A program made the position numbers and the translations under genes. A stretch of DNA of 29,222 nucleotides from an uncultured Prevotellaceae bacterium (GTDB lineage Bacteria; Bacteroidota; Bacteroidia; Bacteroidales; Bacteroidaceae): the NCBI GenBank assembly GCA_947306845.1, contig CAMZHP010000008.1:1-29222 (forward strand). The letters are read 5' to 3'. A model generated the notes under the pieces. It saw only the letters and a list, made by a program, of their open reading frames with translations. It was not told the DNA's origin and did no database searches. Of this stretch, positions 1-6,318 are shown in pieces; within the stretch, counting starts at the first letter, position 1, and every line of letters begins with the position of its first letter.

Positions 1-932
1 TGTTGAATGTTCTCGACACCGTCGCCCGTGTGGCACCTACCAATGCGCCAGTCTTAATTACAGGTGAGTCGGGTACAGGCAAGGAACTGATAGCGGAAGC
101 CATACACAAACAGAGCCGCAGGGCTTCGGGACCCTTCGTGAAGGTGAATCTTGGGGGCATATCCACGTCCTTGTTCGAAAGCGAGATGTTTGGTCACAAA
201 AAGGGTTCTTTCACCGACGCAAGTGACGACCGCATCGGCCGTTTCGAATTGGCCAAAGGAGGTACCATCTTCCTTGATGAGATTGGCGAACTCTCGCTAG
301 CCAGTCAGGTGAAGTTGCTGCGTGTGTTGCAAGACCACACTTACGAGGTGTTGGGAGACAGTCAAACACGCACTGCCGATGTCCGCGTAGTGTGCGCCAC
401 CAATGCAGACTTGAGAGCGATGGTCGAGGAACGCACTTTCCGAGAAGACCTCTTCTACCGCATCAATCTGATCAACCTTCATTTGCCACCTTTGAGAGAA
501 CGTCGGGAGGACATTCCTCTTCTTGTCCGGCATTTCCTGGGCGAGGCGTGTGCCAGCAACGGCATCTTGCCTACTACGGTTTCCCCAGAGGGCGTTTCCT
601 TCCTTCAGACACTTCCTTTTACAGGGAATATCCGTGAATTGAAAAACATGGTAGAACGGGCACTATTGATGAAAAATCCCGAAAAGAACATGTTGGATGT
701 GGAGGATTTCAAAATGCTCGCCACCTCATCATCGGATGTGATGAATAGAGGGGAAGGGACTTTGGTTTCCGACTTCAGCGCAGGTGTGGAGGGTATTTCT
801 CTTTCATCTCTTGAGCGCAATGCAATCGCCGCTTGCATTGCCAAGCACAACGGCAACCTCTCACTCGTGGCGAAGGAACTAGGCATCAGCCGTGGGGCCC
901 TCTATCGCAAAATTGAGAAGCACGGACTGTAA
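1..932 (+). CDS. Sigma-54-dependent NtrC-family response regulator (5' end missing)
   Basis: This is the C-terminal 309 residues of a bacterial enhancer-binding protein that uses ATP hydrolysis to open sigma-54 RNA polymerase promoters. The frame is open at the window edge; its first visible codon, at base 3, is TTG and is probably an internal leucine. An N-terminal receiver domain presumably lies upstream. Numbering from that codon, Walker A (GESGTGKE) is at 21-28, the sigma-54 contact loop reads GSFTDA at 68-73, Walker B (GGTIFLDE) is at 86-93, and an arginine-rich LPPLRERREDIPLL segment follows. A Fis-type helix-turn-helix fills the last 40 or so residues. The contact loop differs from the textbook GAFTGA; an Asp at the fifth position is, as far as I recall, common in Bacteroidetes. 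The histidine kinase follows after 66 nt, so the two form a two-component pair. The signal and target genes are not visible. Confidence 0.93.
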   Translation, partial: LNVLDTVARVAPTNAPVLITGESGTGKELIAEAIHKQSRRASGPFVKVNLGGISTSLFESEMFGHKKGSFTDASDDRIGRFELAKGGTIFLDEIGELSLASQVKLLRVLQDHTYEVLGDSQTRTADVRVVCATNADLRAMVEERTFREDLFYRINLINLHLPPLRERREDIPLLVRHFLGEACASNGILPTTVSPEGVSFLQTLPFTGNIRELKNMVERALLMKNPEKNMLDVEDFKMLATSSSDVMNRGEGTLVSDFSAGVEGISLSSLERNAIAACIAKHNGNLSLVAKELGISRGALYRKIEKHGL

Positions 933-934
933 AA

Positions 935-976
935 GTGAAGAATGAAGAGTGAAGAGTGAAGAATAAAAAGTGAAGA
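935..976 (+). repeat. Tandem heptanucleotide repeat, about six units
   Basis: Right after the response-regulator stop codon there are six consecutive 7-base units in strict register: GTGAAGA (935), ATGAAGA (942), GTGAAGA (949), GTGAAGA (956), a degenerate ATAAAAA (963) and GTGAAGA (970). The array is purine-rich on the + strand and fills most of the 66-nt gap before the kinase start. It has no hairpin potential. Because 7 is not a multiple of 3 and the array is non-coding, unit gain or loss would only change spacing between the two genes. Confidence 0.85.
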
Positions 977-998
977 ATTTGCAATCGCTATAGAATAG

Positions 999-2234
999 AT
1001 GAAGCTGAAGCATTATTTCCTAGTCCTCATCCTGTTTGTTACAGTGTTGGCTGGTGTCACCCTTTATGCCACCTTCCGGAGTCATCCCACGCTGTTCTAT
1101 GCGACAGAAGCCCTAGTCTTGGCATTGCTCGTCTACATTGGCTTTTTTTACCGTAAGGCCATCCGCCCGTATGACACACTGATTGGAGGCATGGAACTGG
1201 TGCGCGACCTCGACTTGACCACACGTCTTGCATCATCGGGTCAGCATGAGACAGACATCATCGTCCGTACTTTCAACGACCTGTTGAATCGCTTGCGTAG
1301 CGAGCACCTTAGGCTTGAAGAGCAATATACCTTCCTCAACCTCCTCATCGAGGCATCACCGATGGGGGTTATCCAATGCGACCTCAACGGCAACATCACC
1401 TCCATGAATCCTTCTGCCAATGAGATGTTGTCACCCAGCATAGAGGAAGCCTTGCACGCTTTGCCTCTTGGTGAGACGACCACCGTGCGCAATCCCGGTG
1501 AACCGCAACTTTTCCGTATCAGTCACCTGTCGTTCCCCGATCGCGGTTTCCAGCATCCCTTCTTCCTTATCGAGTCTCTGACTTCTGAGGTTCGGCGTGC
1601 AGAGAAAGCAGCATACGAACGAGTCATACGGATGATTGCCCACGAGGTGAACAACAGCGTGGCTGGCATGGTGAGTTTGATGGAGAATGGAAAATTGAGA
1701 CTGGAGGACGTGGATGGTGCCAGCGAACGACTCACTGCCCTTTCCGAATTCGTTACCCGTTTTGCTGATGTGGTGAAAATCCCACAACCCCAGTTGCAAC
1801 TATGTGACTTGAGCGAGGAAGTGGAGGCTTGCCGTCCTTTCCTCGAAAACCTATGTTTGACAGCCCATGTACGTTTGGTGTTCCGACTCACCGACGAGGC
1901 TGCCCCTGTTCATCTCGACACCATTCTCTTTCAGCAAGTACTGATCAATATCGTCAAAAACGCAGTTGAAAGCATGGGGGAGAAGGAGGGGCTCATCATC
2001 ATCACTTCCACTCCTTCACAACTCATCATCACCGACAACGGACGAGGAATATCTCCTGAGGTAGCACCTCACCTGTTCACACCTTTCTTCTCCACCAAGC
2101 CACAAGGCCAAGGTCTCGGACTGCTGCTCATCCGTGACATTCTCACAGCCCATCATTGCACATTCAGTCTGATGACGGACCCTAACGACCACCTTACCAG
2201 ATTTACCATCCTGTTTCAAAGAAAAAATGTATGA
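999..2234 (+). CDS. Membrane-bound sensor histidine kinase (NtrY-like)
   Basis: This 411-residue sensor kinase is the likely partner of the preceding sigma-54 response regulator. Two membrane helices (about 5-26 and 32-50) are joined by only about five residues, so there is almost no periplasmic sensor domain. A HAMP-like segment (about 52-105) and a PAS-like region (about 107-190) follow. The H-box has the phospho-accepting His215 in MIAHEVNNS. The ATPase domain shows the N box (Asn317/Asn321), G1 (DNGRGI, 346-351), an F box (TPFFSTK) and G2 (GQGLGL, 370-375). The layout resembles NtrY-type kinases that phosphorylate NtrC-type regulators. With such a short outer loop it probably senses a membrane or cytoplasmic signal, perhaps through PAS (inference). 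The ATG at 999 puts a plausible transmembrane helix at the N-terminus. The gene ends 113 nt before the GH5 gene, which has its own promoter. Confidence 0.93.
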   Translation: MKLKHYFLVLILFVTVLAGVTLYATFRSHPTLFYATEALVLALLVYIGFFYRKAIRPYDTLIGGMELVRDLDLTTRLASSGQHETDIIVRTFNDLLNRLRSEHLRLEEQYTFLNLLIEASPMGVIQCDLNGNITSMNPSANEMLSPSIEEALHALPLGETTTVRNPGEPQLFRISHLSFPDRGFQHPFFLIESLTSEVRRAEKAAYERVIRMIAHEVNNSVAGMVSLMENGKLRLEDVDGASERLTALSEFVTRFADVVKIPQPQLQLCDLSEEVEACRPFLENLCLTAHVRLVFRLTDEAAPVHLDTILFQQVLINIVKNAVESMGEKEGLIIITSTPSQLIITDNGRGISPEVAPHLFTPFFSTKPQGQGLGLLLIRDILTAHHCTFSLMTDPNDHLTRFTILFQRKNV

Positions 2235-2261
2235 ATTTGATGAAGAAACATGAGAAAAATG

Positions 2262-2292
2262 TTGCCAAGACTGCTTTTTATGCTTAATTTTG
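2262..2292 (+). promoter_or_regulatory. Bacteroidetes-type promoter for the GH5 gene
   Basis: TAATTTTG at 2285-2292 matches the Bacteroidetes -7 consensus TAnnTTTG. A TTG at 2262-2264 lies 20 nt upstream, the expected distance for the -33 element. Transcription would start near 2298, giving a leader of about 50 nt before the ATG at 2348. This argues that the GH5 gene is transcribed separately from the two-component pair. Confidence 0.6.
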
Positions 2293-2347
2293 TGGGGATT
2301 TGCAACAAAGACTGGAGAAATATACCATATTGAAGAGAAATTAGAAT

Positions 2348-3715
2348 ATGAAATACAAGTGTATTAGAACGTGCCTTATCATAGTGGGGTTACTGTTTGT
2401 AGGAATTGCCACAAGGGCACAAGGTGGTTTTGAGCGTACTGCCACAGAGATTATCAACGACATGGCTCCCGGATGGAATTTAGGCAATACCTTCGAGGCG
2501 ACTACGAGTTGGACGGGAGGTGCCCTATGGAACAACAAGGGAGGTCTTGCCGCTGAAACGGGATGGCAGGACACAAAAACCACACAAAAAATCATCGATT
2601 ATGTGAAAAGCCTTGGATTCAAAAGCATCCGTATACCTTGTGCATGGGCTTATGGACATATCTCTGATGCCACATCCTATACCATCGACGAGAACTGGAT
2701 GAAGAGAGTGAAGGAGGTGGTGGACTACTGCATCAATGATGGGCTATATGTGGTGCTCAATGACCATTGGGACGGTGGATGGATAGATGACCAAATGAAG
2801 AACTCCGACCCGGAAGTCATTGCACGTTATAAAGGAATCCTTGTCGCTCTTTGGACACAGATAGCCAATACGTTCAAAGATTACGACGAGCATCTTCTCT
2901 TCGCAGGCTTGAATGAGCCGCCAGCAGAGGATCAAACAGCCACCAACAACCTTATCCAATACAACCAGGCTTTCGTGGATGCCGTGCGCGCCACCGGTGG
3001 AAATAATGCACGACGTGTGCTCGTAGTGCAAGGACCATCAACAAACATCTACCATACATGCAATTTCATGGCAGGCAAGATGCCCACAGATACTACAGAA
3101 GGCAAACTGGCCGTAGAGGTGCATTTTTATAATCCATGGCAGTTCTGGGGGATGGAGAAGGATGAATCGTGGGGAAAAATGTTTTACTACTGGGGAAAAG
3201 GCAACCATCACAGCGGTTCTGCCCACAATGCCACATGGGGCGAGGAGGACGATATGAAAAACCAGTTGCAGCTCATGAAAACCAATTTCGTAGACAAAGG
3301 TTACCCTGTGGTCATCGGAGAATTTGGAGCCAATTGGCGTGACCTTTCGGGACAAGCCAATGAAAGTCAGGAGAAGCACAATGCCTCCATCAAGGCCCAT
3401 TATCGTGAACTGCACCGTCTGTGCAAAGAGTTGGGTGGCATGGTGCCGATGACATGGGACACCAACTATCGAAGTCAGAATGGAATAAAAGGAAGCATGA
3501 CCATCGTTGACCGCAAAAATCTCACGGTTTTTGGTACTTACGCACTGGAAGGCATCAATGAAATATACCCTAGGCCATCCGAAACTTCTGTAAAAACCTT
3601 CACCCAGCCTTCTGGCAAGAGCGAAACAATCCACACCTTGCAGGGCATACGCATGAAAGAAATGCCCACCGCCAAGGGCATTTATATCGTTAACGGCAGG
3701 AAATTGCTGAAATAA
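2348..3715 (+). CDS. Secreted GH5-family glycoside hydrolase (endoglucanase-type)
   Basis: This 455-residue protein is predicted to be an exported endo-acting beta-glycanase of family GH5; cellulose or another beta-glucan or beta-mannan is the likely substrate. A signal peptide covers about residues 1-24 (ending TRAQ). Typical GH5 marks are visible: GWNLGNTF near the mature N-terminus, His140-Trp141 in NDHWDGGW, the acid/base Glu190 in GLNEPP, His259/Tyr261 in VHFYNPW, the nucleophile Glu325 in IGEFG, and a Trp in PMTWD. The last 25 or so residues form a short tail ending GIYIVNGRKLLK. This resembles a tail often seen on exported Prevotella and Bacteroides proteins, so it probably is not part of the catalytic barrel. 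No SusC/SusD, carbohydrate-binding module or other glycan enzyme lies nearby, so the gene appears to stand alone. I cannot place the GH5 subfamily from sequence reading. Confidence 0.92.
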   Translation: MKYKCIRTCLIIVGLLFVGIATRAQGGFERTATEIINDMAPGWNLGNTFEATTSWTGGALWNNKGGLAAETGWQDTKTTQKIIDYVKSLGFKSIRIPCAWAYGHISDATSYTIDENWMKRVKEVVDYCINDGLYVVLNDHWDGGWIDDQMKNSDPEVIARYKGILVALWTQIANTFKDYDEHLLFAGLNEPPAEDQTATNNLIQYNQAFVDAVRATGGNNARRVLVVQGPSTNIYHTCNFMAGKMPTDTTEGKLAVEVHFYNPWQFWGMEKDESWGKMFYYWGKGNHHSGSAHNATWGEEDDMKNQLQLMKTNFVDKGYPVVIGEFGANWRDLSGQANESQEKHNASIKAHYRELHRLCKELGGMVPMTWDTNYRSQNGIKGSMTIVDRKNLTVFGTYALEGINEIYPRPSETSVKTFTQPSGKSETIHTLQGIRMKEMPTAKGIYIVNGRKLLK

Positions 3716-3773
3716 GTAACATGAAGACAAATTGCTAAAGCTTTTTTAGTGAAAATGTGATTTTTCGCACTTT

Positions 3774-3808
3774 TTTGGCACGAATGTGTCTAAAAAAATA
3801 TATCTTTG
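3774..3808 (+). promoter_or_regulatory. Bacteroidetes-type promoter upstream of the TerD-like gene
   Basis: TATCTTTG at 3801-3808 fits TAnnTTTG exactly. TTTG at 3774-3777 is a possible -33 element, 23 nt upstream, slightly longer than the usual 19-21. Transcription would begin near 3815. That leaves a leader of about 200 nt before the next start codon, unusually long compared with the other promoters in this window. The same TATCTTTGCA string occurs in the mutA promoter. Confidence 0.6.
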
Positions 3809-3814
3809 CATTCT

Positions 3815-3901
3815 ATACAAGCTGTGATAGCACAGAAAAAGACACACAGAGGTCCAAGAGAGACTTACTCCTAACCAAATAGGGCCTAGGCTCTATTTTT
3901 T
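3815..3901 (+). ncRNA. Candidate small RNA or attenuated leader RNA
   Basis: Between the promoter at 3801-3808 and a terminator-like hairpin ending at 3901 lies a segment of about 87 nt without a convincing reading frame. Near its 5' end is a small perfect hairpin, CTGTG-ATAG-CACAG (3822-3835). A mostly unpaired middle section follows, then the terminator-like hairpin. Promoter, small hairpin, linker and terminator make either a short independent RNA or the prematurely terminated form of the mRNA for the 757-residue protein. I do not recognise a known riboswitch or RNA family. The start is inferred from promoter spacing only. Confidence 0.35.
3877..3901 (+). terminator. Intrinsic terminator-like hairpin inside the leader
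   Basis: AAATAGGGC (3877-3885) pairs with GCTCTATTT (3890-3898) over nine base pairs with one G-U wobble, around a CTAG loop. A run of six T residues (3896-3901) covers the end of the stem and beyond. It sits downstream of a good promoter and 110 nt upstream of the start codon at 4012, so it could act as an attenuator. It could instead terminate transcripts from the GH5 gene that ends at 3715. Confidence 0.55.
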
Positions 3902-3938
3902 GAATCAGTTTCTCAATTACCTCTTTTTCCAAAAGTCA

Positions 3939-3999
3939 AGGCTGACTGCGACAATGCTCTGTAAAACAAGACAGACATCCAACCTGTCGCAGTCAGCCT
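3939..3999 (+). repeat. Perfect 15-bp inverted repeat forming a long leader hairpin
   Basis: AGGCTGACTGCGACA (3939-3953) is the exact reverse complement of TGTCGCAGTCAGCCT (3985-3999). The 31-nt loop contains a further 5-bp stem, TCTGT (3958-3962) with ACAGA (3971-3975). The structure ends 12 nt before the start codon at 4012, so it would sit next to the ribosome-binding region of the mRNA. There is no T run after it, so it is not a simple terminator. I see no second copy in the window and no target-site duplication at its edges. Confidence 0.75.
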
Positions 4000-4011
4000 A
4001 TTCCTTAAATA

Positions 4012-6285
4012 ATGGCATACATCATGAACGACAACAATCTGACCAGGGTGGCCTTGCGCTACCGCGCGATGTTCCTCAATGTCAACAGAGAGGATATAGA
4101 CATGGGCTCTGAAGTGACAGAGCCTGTGATAGCCTTCATTGCCCGTCTCAAAGAGAATGGTTTCTGCGTCAGTGAAGAATTGCTTCATGCACTCAACGCA
4201 GTTTCATCCAACCGCTTGGCAGAAATCACCGAATGTATCAACGATGTGATGGGTGTGAACCTCAATTGGGCCTCGCTCGTCAAAGGATGGGACACACCCA
4301 CTGGTGAAACCATGGCCGACCATCTCGTTACCTTGATTGCCAATATTTTCGGTGAGGAAGCAGGATTCAGAGGCATCACATTGCCTTGCGGTCACCTCAT
4401 TCCAGAGAACACCTTTCCCATAGAGAGATACAATGGCTGTCCGTTCTGCGGGACACCTTTTGAGACAGCTAACTTTGTTTACAAAGGACAGGCCAGCAAA
4501 CTAAAAGAACTACGTTTGTTCACCATCCAGGACTTACAACACGTCTTTGCATCCCTCTTGTCGTCAACCACTCCGCTCGACGCGACACAAAAGGATTCAT
4601 TGGAGCTGTTGCTCCGCGAATTCCCGCTGCCCGAGAATGCGAATATCACCATGAAAGAGACCGCCATACTGGTCGTCAGGATGCTCACAAAACAAGGCAA
4701 GGGTGATGCGGCATCGCAGCTGATGAAGACTCCCACAGACGTTCTGCGCTATCTATGGTATGAGAAAACCGGCCATGTGCAAATCATCGAGCCAAAAACA
4801 CTTGTGGCTCATGCCCGCAAATTATATTCTCACATGTGGGGTCCGCTCGATCAAAGTGCAGACGCAGCTGGGAGCATGAAACAAAAACTGATGCTGAAAT
4901 ACGACCGAAAGGAGTGTCGGAATGTTGCCAAGTGGTTGAATGCCATTCCGATGTCGGCAAGTCAGGCGGCCGAAAACATGAACCCCAAACGGGCCATGTG
5001 GGTGCGTATGATACGTGCTCTCCGACTGGGTGAGTACTCACGCAAAAAAGGATACACACATCTGGCAGAAATCCTTGATGTGTTCTACAAGCAAGACTAT
5101 TGCACATGGCAGGGAAGCTTGGACAAGGCCCGCTCAGAAAACGACGCCGACAAGACATTGAAACTGCTGATGGAACGTCCTGGAATATTTGCACGCTGCC
5201 TGTTTGCAACCATGCTCCGCTTTGGCAAGCAAAAGGTGGTGACAGCATTTGAGAAGATAGCCGAAAAGTTGCCTGCCCGCCTGTTGCTGTCTCTTGTCAA
5301 TGCGGCAGAGTTGTACTTTGACCCTCAGGAGACACGTCTGGCACGTCCCATCACTGGCATGACTCGCCAAATTGGCCCCAACAAATTGCTGTCACTCTAT
5401 GACAATGCTGAGCGCAAGGCAATGGCCGATGCCGTCAAAGATATCTATAAGACATCAATGGCCAAACGCTTCGTCGCACAAAAAGCGGATGCCAAAACCA
5501 TCTATATCGAGCCATCCCTTTATAACATCCCTTTGAGCGTGGGCGACCGCTCATCCACCATACAGGATGCCTCATGCGCCTTGATGGGCACACGTTTTCC
5601 TGTCGAGGGCGATGCTGTCCGATTGTTTCTCCAATGGGGCAAGGGACTTCATGCCCAACACCTTGACATGGACCTGAGTGCCCGTATCACCTTGCCAGAT
5701 AACAAGGTTGCTGAATGCGCCTACTATAACTTGACATGCACGGGTGCGAAACACTCTGGTGACATCCAATCCATCCCCGAGATGGTGGGTACAGCCGAGT
5801 ATATCGAGCTCTCACTTCCAGACCTGGAAAAGGCAGAAGCCAAATATGTGGTCTTCACTTGCAATGCATACTCTGTAGGGGCAATCACTCCCAATCTCAT
5901 GATGGGGTGGATGAATTCGGCCTATCCGATGGAAATTTCAGAAGAAAAGGGGGTGGCCTATGACCCATCGTGTGTGCAGCATATCGTACACATCAGTGAA
6001 GGCAATCTCTCCAAAGGTTTGGTTTTCGGTGTACTGGATGTGGCCAAGAGAGAAATCATTTGGCTGGAAATGCCTTTCACCTCACAGACACTGAGAGGTG
6101 CCAACGGCGAGTCCATCAATGCTCTGATTCGCCGGATAGAGTCAAAGCTCACCATCGGCGAGCTACTTGATTTGAAAGCAAAAGCACAAGCACTGACTCA
6201 GGTTGATAATCCCGAAGAGGCAGATGAGGCATACACTTATGAGTGGGCTCTCAACCCAGCTGAAGTAACCCAGTTGCTGAGTTGA
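4012..6285 (+). CDS. Large protein with RING-like zinc site and TerD-like C-terminal domain
   Basis: I do not recognise a characterised orthologue of this 757-residue protein, but two domains can be seen. Near residues 124-150 is a RING-like or zinc-ribbon-like cluster: Cys126 and His128 in LPCGHLIP, then Cys143 and Cys146 in GCPFCGTPF. From about 538 to 705 the sequence follows the TerD (tellurium-resistance/stress) pattern: HLDMDLSARI with Asp552/Asp554, then YYNL, then KHSGDI (580-585), then a strand pattern ending in VVFTCNAYS. The middle (about 170-520) is mostly helical and unassigned. From memory, this resembles the RING-plus-TerD architecture of the MXAN_6230/SCO0930 family, unverified. 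It has no signal peptide or membrane helix, so it is probably cytoplasmic. The first ATG (4012) was used; an in-frame ATG at 4024 is possible. The leader is strongly structured. The gene converges on sbcC, with 33 nt between stop codons and no obvious terminator. Confidence 0.7.
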   Translation: MAYIMNDNNLTRVALRYRAMFLNVNREDIDMGSEVTEPVIAFIARLKENGFCVSEELLHALNAVSSNRLAEITECINDVMGVNLNWASLVKGWDTPTGETMADHLVTLIANIFGEEAGFRGITLPCGHLIPENTFPIERYNGCPFCGTPFETANFVYKGQASKLKELRLFTIQDLQHVFASLLSSTTPLDATQKDSLELLLREFPLPENANITMKETAILVVRMLTKQGKGDAASQLMKTPTDVLRYLWYEKTGHVQIIEPKTLVAHARKLYSHMWGPLDQSADAAGSMKQKLMLKYDRKECRNVAKWLNAIPMSASQAAENMNPKRAMWVRMIRALRLGEYSRKKGYTHLAEILDVFYKQDYCTWQGSLDKARSENDADKTLKLLMERPGIFARCLFATMLRFGKQKVVTAFEKIAEKLPARLLLSLVNAAELYFDPQETRLARPITGMTRQIGPNKLLSLYDNAERKAMADAVKDIYKTSMAKRFVAQKADAKTIYIEPSLYNIPLSVGDRSSTIQDASCALMGTRFPVEGDAVRLFLQWGKGLHAQHLDMDLSARITLPDNKVAECAYYNLTCTGAKHSGDIQSIPEMVGTAEYIELSLPDLEKAEAKYVVFTCNAYSVGAITPNLMMGWMNSAYPMEISEEKGVAYDPSCVQHIVHISEGNLSKGLVFGVLDVAKREIIWLEMPFTSQTLRGANGESINALIRRIESKLTIGELLDLKAKAQALTQVDNPEEADEAYTYEWALNPAEVTQLLS

Positions 6286-6318
6286 ACATCATATGATTAT
6301 CAATAACAATGGCAATTA

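Noticed and set aside
2348..3715. Polysaccharide utilisation locus around the GH5 gene
   Set aside because: No SusC/SusD pair, glycan-sensing regulator or further carbohydrate enzyme is adjacent; the two-component system to the left is of the sigma-54 type and has no shown link.
3038..3730. 230-codon open frame on the minus strand opposite the GH5 gene
   Set aside because: It is antisense to a gene with clear GH5 catalytic motifs, has no recognisable domain and no promoter or start context; it looks like a chance open frame.
3939..3999. Miniature inverted-repeat transposable element
   Set aside because: The 15-bp arms are perfect, but no target-site duplication flanks them and no second copy is seen in the window. 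A genome search could revive the idea.
3815..4011. Retron-like or defence-system non-coding RNA
   Set aside because: No reverse transcriptase gene or toxin/effector typical of a retron is near; the 757-residue neighbour has no polymerase motifs. Kept only as a structured leader or small RNA.
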